Shown here piece after piece: positions 1 through 11,999 of a stretch of 64,000 nucleotides of DNA (positions within the stretch are counted from its first letter, which is position 1; each line of letters starts with the position of its first letter). The stretch lies in assembly GCA_948567375.1 (NCBI GenBank), contig OX419762.1:4966001-5030000 (forward strand). The letters are read 5' to 3'. Origin of the DNA: Lunularia cruciata. Its lineage: Eukaryota > Streptophyta > Marchantiopsida > Lunulariales > Lunulariaceae. A program made the translations under genes and the position numbers. The notes under the pieces are model-generated. The model saw only the letters and a program-made list of their open reading frames with translations, was not told the origin of the DNA and made no database searches.

Positions 1-1058
1 GGACTAAGCTTGTTGTCCCTACAAAAATAACGTAATATAAATCCAAAGCAACTAATGCTTGTTTGGACAAAGTGTAATCCTAAACCGTACATGATATCAT
101 GTGGTAGAAGAGAAAAATATGAAATGGGACAGCGGAAAATTCTTCCTATGTAAAGTAGACTCTCAGAGAGTCATCAGACTAATTGTTATTTAGTAAGACT
201 AGGAAGAGTTATCATACTTAGTGCGATATGGTTAAAGTGGATATTGTTATATCTTTGGAATCAATTTTTAACATGGATAACCAATCAATTTTTAACATGC
301 TTCAACATCTACTTTGTACCACATTAAGACCAATTTATTTATTGATGATTTTAATTAAATATTTTGTTGGAAATATGGCTTTATTAGAGTTTTTAATAAT
401 CAAAAAAATTAAGAAAAAAGATTTGCAAAAGATGTAGAAATTTTTTAGTGAAATTCATGCTTGTTGTTGTGACTTATCAAAAGTAAAACTAAGCTATTTA
501 GTTTGAATAAAATATTTTTTTGAATTATAATTATGATAATTTAATTAATAAGCTTAAATCACCAAATAACAATAACATAATAATGAAATCTGAGAAATTA
601 TCAAATAAAATTTATTTTCTTTGAGATAAGACATAAGATTTTTTCTATTAATATCCATGAGGAGAACAAGATATCTTCTTGAAATTTCCATTTTATTATG
701 ACCACTAAATTAACTAAATATATTTTTATATGTCTTATAAAAAATTTAGAATGTCCACATCTTAAATTCTCAATTTATAGATGTTAAATAAAAACATAAA
801 AATATGCTTACATTAATAAATGCACTAATATTTAATTTTATTTAGTTTATTTTACCTCATGAATAATTATCCAGCATATAAATTTTACTAAGAATATTGA
901 ATTATATGGTACAGAATCAGATGATATTGATAATGGTTCAATATCTTCAATCTATCAGAAGTATATGTTTAACTTTTATTTTATTTCAAATTATTTATTT
1001 ACTTATAAGTTTTATTGATTAAATAATTCACTTAAATAATATATTTAAAATATTTTTG

Positions 1059-1060
<2 letters not shown>

Positions 1061-1105
<45 letters not shown>
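1061..1105. repeat. (TA)n microsatellite
   Basis: An uninterrupted run of alternating T and A of about 45 bases in AT-rich intergenic DNA. Confidence 0.95.
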
Positions 1106-1107
<2 letters not shown>

Positions 1108-4020
1108 AATAGATTGAGATAAATGTGTACCATATTATTTCCAATCTATTCTAAAGGTATGCTAAAATATCATTATAATAAACTTTAGATCTACTTACAA
1201 ACATATAACTAGGAGCATTAAAATGATATTCAACGTGGTTTTATGTCCTTTTAGTACTTCAAAGTGTATGTTGTATCTTGTCATTATAATGGAATACTCA
1301 TAACATACATATTTCTTGTCAAGAGATAAAAGGATAATATGAATATCCTATTTCTTGACGATATTGGTATAAGATATGTAAGTAATTTAGTTACATTTAT
1401 AACAGTTGAAAGATATCAAATAACGCTGTGAGCACCATAAAATGATACATATAAGGGTTCAATAAAAGCATGTATGATCTAAAGCTCCATCAATAAATAG
1501 AATAGATTTAAATATCTCTCTCAAAGTGATAAACAAAGAAATTTATTTCTATCTAATTTTTCCTCAAGAGAGATAAACAAGAGATGTAAAGTAATTTATG
1601 CATTTCATGAAAGGATTTAAAACTCAAATTTTAGTTTCCATGATGTGTATAATATATTAGAATCAAAAACCTAAAAGGCCTTGATTCTAACTTGTACAAA
1701 GTAGATTAAGTCCAATTTTTAACCTCATAGTTTCTTATTTTATAGCTAAAAAAATAAGAAATTAAAATGAAATTCCGTAGGCTCCCCTTGTGGTGACTAC
1801 CAACAACTAGCTAAGTGTACAATATGGACCTTAAATCTATTTAAAAGAAATGTAATACATCAAAAGTTTTATAATCAAATAAATCAATAATAAATTTAAT
1901 CATAATTACTAAAAAATATTTTTCAAAATTAATAACAATCTTTTTGAAGATCATGAATGACCTTTGACAATAAAATTTATATGTAGCTCTTATTGTCTTT
2001 CTTGACGTTTTAGCTCTTTCTTCCTGAAGTTTTAGCTCACTGATGTTGCACAAAGAAGTCAATACGAGACAAAATGGATGAAAGTATTAATAAGTCCTTT
2101 TCTCCTGTACTTGTTTAATCCTGTTTTACAAGATCCTATGTTAACATTACATCCATCCTTGCATTTATGCAAGATACATCGCATAAATGCAAGTACTATG
2201 AACATGATCTCTCATCTAATCCGTTCAGATATAGATAAGAATTGGTCTTGTAGATGAACTTCTTTAATAACTTCTTTCTCTATTAAAAAATTATATTTTT
2301 CAACTCAAGATCAGATTGAGAAATACATGATTCTCAGTCTTGAGCATCAATGCTATCACAAGAGAGCTATTATAAAACTATAAGAAGAAAGAAGTATTCA
2401 AATTTTCATCTATTGTAAGATATTATAGTTTGTTTAGATCTAGACCCTGGGTTAGGAACACATGTTTTTGGTTCATTTGATTATATTATTGAAAGGATCT
2501 TGAGATATAATTTGGTCTTAAACTTTATTAATATTTTTGATAAGTATAGATCTACATCTAGCTCTTTTTTCTCATTTTCTATGATAAACAGAACAGAAAG
2601 TACTAGATCCCAACAAAAATCAAGTCAAGCGTTTCCAAATAACAGATATAAACTTAAATTTTTCTCTACCATTTGTCCAGGTCTCAACACAATTTGAATG
2701 ATTTATTAGACAAAGCAAAAATATATTTAGCACTATGTATATATTTATTTCATGTGGATATAAAAAAGTGCACCAAATTTTCTTGAGATAAGATGGCATT
2801 GGGGATATATGTATGATATACATGGGTCAATAGTTATTCATTTAATGAGTCATAGTCATCAAATCATTTGATCTAGTGATGCTATAAACTATGCTGCAGA
2901 CTTTATGAATGAATTCTAACTTAAAGAAACCATAGCTTCTCTTCTCTAAGGATCAAATAAAGTTGTAAGAGTATGTTATCAAGATCTTGAAAGGGAAGCC
3001 AAGTGAAAAACTTTATCCAAGTTGTTTATTTGCTCTAAAGAAAAACCATTCCACTTTCTCTTTAAGATCTTCTCATGGTTGAAACCTAACATTGTTCACC
3101 ATAATCTTTGGTAGAGGCAGGTAATAAAAGGAAAAAAGAAGCCTTAAAAATATTGAGGTGATGTTACATCATTTGAATGTCTATATATAGTGTCATGAGC
3201 TCATGCCAATGTCAAAAGTAAGTAAAGTTCTCATTTTTCACTTCAAAAATTATTTACCTGAAAATTTTTATGGACTACAGAAAATATACTATCTGTATTG
3301 CTTTTGCGAAGAGATAAGGAAATCAAGCTAGACCTAGACCTATATTCATGAAAGATATCAATAATTTGGGACCAATACACTCCAATAAATTATTTAATAT
3401 TATAATGATAAATACAAACAAAACAACATGTGTTTTAGATATAAGGTTTAGCTCCACATGCCTTATAATCCCTGATTGAGAGAAGAAAGATTGGTGTTAT
3501 TTTCTTCTTTATAGTTTCATCTTATATATCTCGTCATAATATATGATGTTCTTGGATTTATTCAAAGCAACCTATGTTTTTATGCTTATCCTTATATTAA
3601 TAAAACCTATTAGTTATGGACTATGCTGCTCTGAGAATTATATCAATGAGGTTTATCTATGTTGCAAATTTCCTTTGGATCAAGTGAGAAATAATCAAAG
3701 TGAACAGTCAGTAGAGGTAAAAGGACTTATCATGAGTATTAGGTAACTAATTGTTATCAAGAGGCACCAAAGGATCCGCTAAAAGTAAAGTGGTGCTAAA
3801 AGTAAAGTGGTATTAGTGGAGTTAACAAATGAGATTTCTACTATTCTCCGATAGTATTTTCATATGATAAGAGGTCCATTATACCCATATTTATGTGAAT
3901 TTTAGAAATAGTAACTCCACTAGTTTCCACTATATATATTCTCCATGTGAATGACCTTCCTCTACTAGGAGATCTATAGGTGGCATTTGGTATACTCTCC
4001 TCTAGTATTGCACATAGATT

Positions 4021-4190
4021 GACTTGCCTTCTCTACACGGTTCACTCTTCCTTGACTTTCATATCAAGTCTGCAAGCTTTTGATAGGATGATGATGGGAT
4101 TGACTGACTTGCCTTCTCTGCATGGTTCACTCTTCCTTGACTTTCATATCAAGTCTAAGAGCTTTTGATAGGAGGATGATGGGATCTTTG
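4021..4190. repeat. Dimeric tandem duplication, 85-bp unit
   Basis: Two adjacent copies (4,021-4,105 and 4,106-4,190) both begin with gacttgccttctct and differ at only a few bases. No gene is associated. Confidence 0.85.
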
Positions 4191-7066
4191 GTAAAAAATT
4201 GTCAAACGAGGGACTTTTGAGTGTGTGACAAGGGATTTGGCATGTAGACAGATATCTCTACTAATCTTGTGCAAAGGGGTAGGCCTATTATCTATGGAGG
4301 AGATGGTACCTATAGTGTTTTGGGTAGTTAAGCTCTCTCCGCACTCCCACTTTCATCCCATTTTGTGGTTGCTGATAGGCTAGTTTTGGATTCTTATGTG
4401 ACAAAGGTGGAGGAAGTATTCTTTTCTCTCCAAGTTATTGCAGCAGACAAGAGATGGTCTATCTCCATGGTCACAAAACTACCTTCCATCCTTTGCTTCA
4501 CTACTGTCAAACTAAACCAAAGATTTGCAGTCTTCCTTGATGGAGCAATAGTGTCAAAATATGTTACATTCTCTTTGAGTTGACTCATCCATTCCTTGGG
4601 CCACTAGAGCACTACTTTGCTCTTGCTCTAGCAAGGATGCAGGCTCTTGGATCCTAGCTCTACCATGCATTAAGGCATTCTGACTTGCACCAGCCACTTT
4701 CTCTGTAGTGATGAGGTTCCACCAAGGTTTGGTCCACTCGTCTACATCTTTGTTACTCACTCATGAATGTGGTTCTACACTACAATACACTACAGATGAT
4801 AATGGTGGATGTTGTTGTTACAAACCCTATTCATGATGCAGTTTTGGAGGGAGTGATTACTCATCCTCTTGGATGGGCGGTGAGCAGAGCAGCAACAGGC
4901 AAGGTCTCCAAGTATAGGGGTATGCAGTGAGGTCACTTCTTTGTTCCTCTAACCTTGGAGTTGTATGGACTGATGAACATGGCCTTTGACACATTTGTAA
5001 GGGAGTGCACAAGAGCTTATCATAGTAGACGCCCAAGGGATACCACTCTCATACTTTGTAGTATACTTTAGACAATGTATGTCCATTGTTCTAGAGAGAG
5101 CATTGGTTGGTGCAATCCATAAGAGAGCAATCACTCTAGGTGATGCTTCTTTGGATGCTCTAGTAGTTTGTTCACCTTACAACTTGCATTACTATGAATA
5201 TCTTAGGTGCGTAGGGCAAATTTCTCATATCAATATTATTGCCTTATTTTACCTCTTTTGTCTCCCACTTGTACTTCTTGATGGGGTCTTCCCATCCTTC
5301 TAGTGTTTTATTTGGTAGTCTTCTCCACTAGTTTCCACTTCAATAGCAAAATTGAACCTATATTTAGCTATAGGTAGCCTTTCTTACTCTCAATAAGGCA
5401 AACTTAAGCTAAATTTGTTAGCTTAGGCTAGTACCTTTAGCCCAACTTAGCCTTGTTGCATAATGGATAGTTAACCCATTAAGTTCAAAGGAAAACATGG
5501 ATTTTGACCCAACAAGTGTGTTAACTATATTTGATTGTAGATATCTAAATCCTCATATTAGTCCTCTTGTGCACATCTATTACAAGAACCAATAAATCAT
5601 ACAAAAACCCTAAGGCTTTAGGAATAAAAATTAACATTGTTTTTTTTTTAATTTGATATTTTGAAATCATTGATTATGATTTCTTTAAAACATTTGCAAT
5701 ATATTTTGGGCAATGAGTCTTTAGTAATTTGGCCTTTGAGTTTTTAGTATAAATTAAATATTATTAGAGTATTATATCACTCTTCATTAATATTTAAATA
5801 TTTAAATCTATTTATTTTATATACTGATCTTCATATTCACAAATTTATCTGCTCCAAATAAAAATACAATTTTTAATAAGAAAATAAAATAAAACATTTA
5901 TTATTATTTCAATGTATTTTTGAATTTTAATTTTAAATTTTTTCCATTTTCAATATTTTATCTTTAGTTTAGAAACTTAGAGCATTCTGACCACATTTAT
6001 CCAAAGGATTCAATGAAGATTTGTTTTGGATTAATAGCTCTTTTATCAAAATATGAAAAAATATTCTGTATATTTTCTCATTATGAAATTAGAATTTAAA
6101 GTTAAATCTTTCTTTCTTGACCATTATAGAATTAGAGTTATATTCAGATTTAGTTCCAATGATAACAAAAGCAAACTGCCAGAATTTAGATTTTAGATTC
6201 TTTGTCTAGATGAGAAACTAAAAATCCTTTAACCATTTATATGACAAAAATTAAGGCTTTAGTGGACCTATGACAAAACTCAGTGGCTTTAGATGATGGA
6301 GGAGATATGAATCTAAATATGATTTTTATAACATAGCATATAAACATATACTATATTCCATAAGTATAAGAAGTGTTGAACCATTACATATAATATATCT
6401 TGATACATAAATTGATTCAATATCCTTTATCTTATATATCTATTTAATATATTTTAAAAATATATCATAGATCTCTCACTCTAGAAAGGTATAGATATCT
6501 TTAAAATTGGAAATACAATTGCTTCATTTTTGGTCCCCAATTTTCTTTGTTCTCAGTTGTTTTCTTTTGTTAACCGTAGGGTTAAGATGTCAAAGAACAT
6601 CCTATGCAGGAAATAAGGAATTGATTGGGTCATGATGCTTCTATGATGCCTCTATGATGCTTGGGAACATGGTCCCTCAACAAAATTCAATAGGATTATG
6701 ATATCAAGGAAAGAGAACTACAACCAGACCCATTTCATTTCTTAGCCAGACCCATTTCATTTTTATACCTTATCACCTCCAAGCATGGCCACTGAACAAA
6801 AAAAACCGGTCCTAAACAGAAAAGGTCATGATCTCATTTTGAAATCATGCAAAAGATGCATGCTGCGCTAAAGAACCATTGGTAAGCATTTAGCACCTAG
6901 GCTCAGACATGCAGTGGTTGGTCGTGACCATTCACCAACTGCCATGTCAGACAAAGGATGGGCCCACCCTATTGAGACTATAAAAAGACCAACCTCATCC
7001 ACTGAATCAAATCTTTTTGTTACTTTTACTTTTAATTTTCACCTTTCACTTTTCATCTCTATGCAA

Positions 7067-7214
7067 TTATCAATCCTTGTGACATATCCATGAGGATTTT
7101 GCATTTCTGATTGTGGAATTTTGCTTATGTTTGTTGAGAGTTATCAATCCTTGTGAAGTTCCACAAGGATTTGGCATATCTGATTGCCAAATTTTGCCTA
7201 TGTTTGTTGAGAGC
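7067..7214. repeat. Dimeric tandem duplication, 74-bp unit
   Basis: Two adjacent copies start with ttatcaatccttgtg at 7,067 and 7,141 and end with tgtttgttgagag. They are diverged at several positions, so the duplication is not recent. Confidence 0.8.
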
Positions 7215-7768
7215 TAAACAAGGAGAAGTGTGTAAGCAGGGTTATGAGTGAGATTGTAGAGCAATGATTCAAATATTCATTCATAATCAAATGTATTGCA
7301 AGGAGAGAATTGAGTCAAAATAGGGAGAAGCGGTAGAAATTGTAAGCAAACCCATTGAAATTTCTGAGTGAGGTTTGTGTTGCTGGATGGATTATATCAA
7401 ATGAGGAAATTTTCTTGCTATGGAATTGGAGCCTTGTTGATGTCACCATGTTGTATGAAATTTGCACAAATTCCAAGAACATGAGTGGGAAATCATTGTA
7501 AGGTTGCTCCATGATCTGGACAGAGGACCACTTACAGTGGGTGTTGTGGTGCAAATTGCTTGTCATCCAGGGGAATTCACATAGATACCCCACATCATCA
7601 TCCTAGCAAAAGGTTGAAAGAAGAAATTGATGACCATTTGTCAGAGGGAAGTCTACGAATGGGTACAAAATTGATTATATGAAAGACCTTGCTTGTCAGA
7701 GCATCACCAAAACCATAATAAGGTTGTTTAGTTCAAAATAGATGAACCACATCAACCAAAATCAAGCC

Positions 7769-8160
7769 ATCTTCTTCCAGCTTGTACACAAGTAGAAATT
7801 GGTGAGTTGGGCCAAGATCTTTAGTGAGCTGATCATTGAGCTAAGCAATCTTCTTCCAGTTCATACACAAGTAGAAATTGGTGAGTTGGGCCACGATGTT
7901 TTTTGAGTGGATCATTGAGCTGCTTGAAGACACAACCAATGGTTCAGCCACCATTATAGCCCCGTTCATCATACATTTTTACACAACATGAACCTTTTGA
8001 CAAATGAAGAGAAGGAGAAGTTCCAAACCCACCTGCACCATCCGGCTTACTTCAGTGGAGATATGGACTTACCCAAAGAAATTATGAAGTACCATGACAT
8101 TGATGAAGAGTATCCCCAAACAAGTGGTGGAAATCTAGAACTCAATTATGATTCATAGGA
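7769..8160 (+). repeat. Degenerate coding-like repeat, copy 1 (related to 62,045)
   Basis: A plus-strand frame from the ATG at 7,988 reads through a motif HHPAYFSG followed by DL, EI and KYH. It aligns without gaps over about 42 residues with a frame starting at 62,190 (HPPYFSG, then DL, EI, KYH). The DNA just upstream is also similar but is out of frame here, which indicates a frameshift. Inside it, a roughly 79-bp unit starting with atcttcttccag is duplicated (7,769 and 7,848). I do not recognise a domain. Two diverged copies of coding-like sequence far apart suggest a transposable element gene, but the class is unknown. Confidence 0.5.
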
Positions 8161-10405
8161 AGATCCCTACCTCCCATGCCAAGGTGCAAGCCTCCAAGGA
8201 GAAAAAAAGACACTAGGAGGTGAAATCTTCATCAAGGGAGAGTGAGAGTAAGACCAAAATGTGCAATTTTTGTTTTCATTCCCAAACAATGGAGTTTCAT
8301 TTTGTAGATGTTGTTGATTTTTTCATTTTTGCAAACTTTAAGAATTTTGTGAATGTACATATTGCATACATAGATAATTGGATTATTGCAAAAGTTAGTG
8401 TTAGCCTATTAGAGGTAGACAACAACCGGCTGAGGTTATTAAAATCCATTGCTACCTAACTTTAGGTTTAGGGTTAGAAGATACGATGTGATCAACATTG
8501 AGTGGCTTAGATGTAATTAGGAAATTTCCATTTATTGCAGCCATTGGATCTTTTTGCAACCAAGTAGGAAATGTATAAAAGGATTAGGCTTGTTCTTTGC
8601 CGGGTCCATTTGGTGCATCCTTCTTTTGCACTAAATATAAAGTTTATACCATCAAGAGTGTGTAGGTGTATTAGTCTGCACTCTGGAAAGATGACATGCT
8701 CAATAAATATAGGAGTGGCAAATCCTGAGGTACAAGCTGAAGCACTATAGTGAGGGTTAGCATTCATGTGGAAGTAGAGTGTATCACTCTAGGAACTCTG
8801 CCAGAGTCACGAATGATACAGGAACAGGCTTTTGCAAACTTGATGTCTTGTCAAGCATTGCAATATGTATTGCAAATCATTTCAGACTCTCGTCACAGTG
8901 CACCATCTGGGAAGTGTAGAACATTTTGTTACTGTCTTAGTCTTCAAGGTGATGGAACTTTTGAAATCTCTTACTCCAGTTTAGTTTACGGATCCATTAG
9001 ACACCATTCATGAAAGATTATAGCAGGTTAGATCTCATATAACCCATGGCAAGGAGTAACATACGGATCATGGTTCCTACAAACAACACAGTGGTAGTCT
9101 GAGGCTTGGATGGTTCCTACAAACAACACTATGGTAGTCTTAGGCTTGGACTGATGACAGGGAAATGAGTGCTTCCAGAATGACATGACCTTTGTTATGA
9201 ATGAACCAACCCCTCCCTTTTGGGAAACCTCTGGATTCAAGCTTAGTACACAAGAGAATATATTGCTTAGAGTTTAGTAGTGTATCTAGTTTTGGTAACT
9301 TTACACTCTTTTGGGAATGTTGCTGCACAAGAGGTTAGACAGAAAATAACAGATTGTCATCATAGTTACCACATTGTCTCATTTTTAGTCCATTCCAACT
9401 CGTTTCCAAGAGGGAACAACTTGTCCTTATCTATTATACCACAAGTATGTCAATACTGAGTCACCACAAAAGGGTTTTTCACAGATTTTAGAATAAACAA
9501 AGATAAAGCTATGCGGCATTTGGAGATTATAGAGGATATTGAATCATTTTGAGAATTTAATTTCAATTTTTTATTTATGGTTTGGCTTTATCATATTTTA
9601 AGAATATTATTAGATTGTTATTTTTTCTTGAGAATATTTCATACTTCTAATAAATAGAACTATTATTTGATAAAAATTCCTCTTTTGTAAATTTAGATGG
9701 AATAGCAATAGAATACATCATATTGCTAATACATCAATAGTGAAAGATCATGTTGCTTTGTTTTAAATTTGGATGTACTTTGAAATGAATATATGATATA
9801 TCCTTGAAATTACAAAGAATATAACCCATTTTAGATATATTTTTAGCTTTAAAGATTATATTACATTTCTTATTAACGTTAAGTATATTATTTATCTATT
9901 TTTCACTCTAAGTTTAAAGGATAGAACAAGGTGAGTTATAATAAATATTATATTTCGATCTTACCTTTATGAAACTATCAGGTGTGAAATTGTGCATAAA
10001 TCTAGGATTGTATCAAGCCATTATAAACAATTGAAATATCTAGTTTTATCACACATATGAATACAATACCTACAACAGAAAAAGAATGGTTCCAATATCT
10101 CATCAAACCTTTTCAGATAATAAATGAATGAGACTCTATTATGGACGTGGAGAAAATTCCTTTCATTTAGTAATCGTATTTATCTGTAGCCATCCAACTG
10201 AATTATATATCAATTAATTTTTTTAAATTTTAAAATCTAAATTTTAATCATAATTTATAATAGCTGTATATTTCTTTGTTCAAGTTACTATTTCTTATAT
10301 TAGAATCTAGACTTGGGACTGGAAAATTTTCGCTACTGACATTTAGACTTTACCAAAAAAATTATAGATATTTGAAAGTATACCTTAGTGAAGATAAGAT
10401 GATAA

Positions 10406-10413
<8 letters not shown>

Positions 10414-10473
<60 letters not shown>
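10414..10473. repeat. (TA)n microsatellite
   Basis: About 60 bases of alternating T and A. It encodes the Tyr-Ile run of a spurious open frame there, which should not be annotated as a protein. Confidence 0.95.
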
Positions 10474-10475
<2 letters not shown>

Positions 10476-11250
10476 CTATATAAGAAATGTCTACATTTCT
10501 TGGAAATATTTATTTCGTTAGAATTATAAATTTAAATGTATAATTTGGAAAGTGTAAAGCTTATACAAACTTTTAGTGAATAGGTTGATCTTTCTGTTTA
10601 ATTTTCTCTTTTTTTTCTCTTTGCACATATTTGCTACGAGTACATGTTTAGTGTTAAGATCTAAATTAAGATTTAATGTTTCATACAAATTGTATAGAAA
10701 ATAAATGTTACATAGAATCTGCCAACTATTCATACATTATCAAAGAGAATATGAGATAACATACAACTTAAGTTGCTTAATTTCATTTGTCATGAATCAA
10801 AACGCCTTAGTCTCAAAGACATCATATTTGAAATTTCATTATTTAACATCTTATAACAAACGAGTTATACTCCACGTTTCCTGAAAAGGTAAGTTCACAT
10901 ATGTAAGCATCAAAGTCTGTGTCAAAGGAAGAGAATTATCTTCAGTTTTGGTAAAAGTATCGACTACTTGTACACTTTATTTCTCAGAACCCAATTGTTG
11001 GGTTCAGGCGAGTCCTCCATACATATGTTCAGCTAGGGCACTGAACGAGAATCTATATCTATAGCAAGTTATGGCTAACATATACGTGCTGTACTGAACA
11101 CTGAAGATGGATACATTGATCGTTGGCAGTGAAATCTTGGACTTGAACATCCCATCCTACTCAAGTTGAAAAACTGTACTTCAGTCACTTTATTTAATTT
11201 GGTCTCAGAGAGTCTGTCGAGACTAAATTAATCTAATATTTGTAGACAGA

Positions 11251-11814
11251 TTAACAACCATGACCACAAACAGGAACGGCCCTTTTGGCGTTCATAGGAT
11301 AACGAAAGTTGCTAGCATACTCGAAACCAACGACACCATCTGCTTCAATAGGATTCCCGTTATTCAGAAGGCAGTCACCCACAGCAAGTCTTCGGAAAAG
11401 ATTTGGATTGACCAGAGTGGAAGAAGAAAAGGCTCCACAGTCAATATGAATTTGCTTCAGACTGCAACTTTCGCAGGTATTGGAAAATTGAACTCGGAAC
11501 ATTGGAATCCCATTAGGTAAATAGCGTGCTATGTCTTCCGCGCACCGGAGATCCTGCAGTCCGCATCTTGTACAGGGTACTCCTTCAGGATGGCCGAGCT
11601 TGCTGGAGCCTGAACGTCCATCATCAGATTTGTTGGATAAACTCGTCACAGCTGATGGGTTCATCACAGCATCAGCTGCAGCATGAGTCGTGCCCAGTTT
11701 GTCACCAAAAGCAACAAACATGCAGAAAGTAACGAACCAGATGCGGTTTACGTGCATGCCATTACACCGCATCTCCCACTTAGTATGAACAGCCGAAGAA
11801 GAAACTGGATTCAT
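11251..11814 (-). CDS. TPD1-like secreted cysteine-rich signalling protein
   Basis: Single-exon ORF of 187 codons resembling the plant TPD1 (TAPETUM DETERMINANT1) family, whose Arabidopsis member is an extracellular ligand for the LRR receptor kinase EMS1/EXS. Residues 20-45 look like a signal peptide (Met20, then a hydrophobic core around WFVTFCMFVAF), so Met20 may be the true start and residues 1-19 optional. A low-complexity linker (about 46-80) leads to the mature domain: the Cys-rich start CTRCGLQDLRC (81-91), NGIPMFRV (101-108), a paired-Cys segment (114-117), HIDCGAFSSS (123-132), VNPNLFRRL (135-143), DCLLNNG (147-153) and FEYASNFRYP (164-173). These are the family landmarks in the right order and spacing. 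The C-terminus extends slightly with CGHGC. I see no frameshift. The call rests on recognising the family pattern, not on a search. The receptor and tissue role in this organism are inference. Confidence 0.85.
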   Translation of the reverse strand: MNPVSSSAVHTKWEMRCNGMHVNRIWFVTFCMFVAFGDKLGTTHAAADAVMNPSAVTSLSNKSDDGRSGSSKLGHPEGVPCTRCGLQDLRCAEDIARYLPNGIPMFRVQFSNTCESCSLKQIHIDCGAFSSSTLVNPNLFRRLAVGDCLLNNGNPIEADGVVGFEYASNFRYPMNAKRAVPVCGHGC

Positions 11815-11999
11815 TTTCTGATATCCGCAGATTGTTCACAAACATACGACAAAGTTAATATCCTTAGTTTCAATCTATTATGTCTCGAATTCTAAGCTTC
11901 ACTCTCGAACGTGGTGTTCATGAGTGAAGCCTGTGGCAGACTACTTTTGATCAACATAGGTTACATAGTCTGTGAGTACAAACGGTATTCACATGAACA

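Larger units (their letters stand above)
1..10800. other. AT-rich intergenic region without a supportable gene
   Basis: Both strands were scanned. All open frames are short, lack recognisable motifs and have the low-complexity composition expected of chance frames in AT-rich DNA. The stretch holds two TA microsatellites, three dimeric tandem duplications (near 4,021, 7,067 and 7,769) and one degenerate coding-like repeat near 7,770-8,160, all listed separately. Nothing else is supported. Confidence 0.6.

Noticed and set aside
10276-10521. Open frame with a Tyr-Ile run
   Set aside because: The run is the TA microsatellite read as codons.
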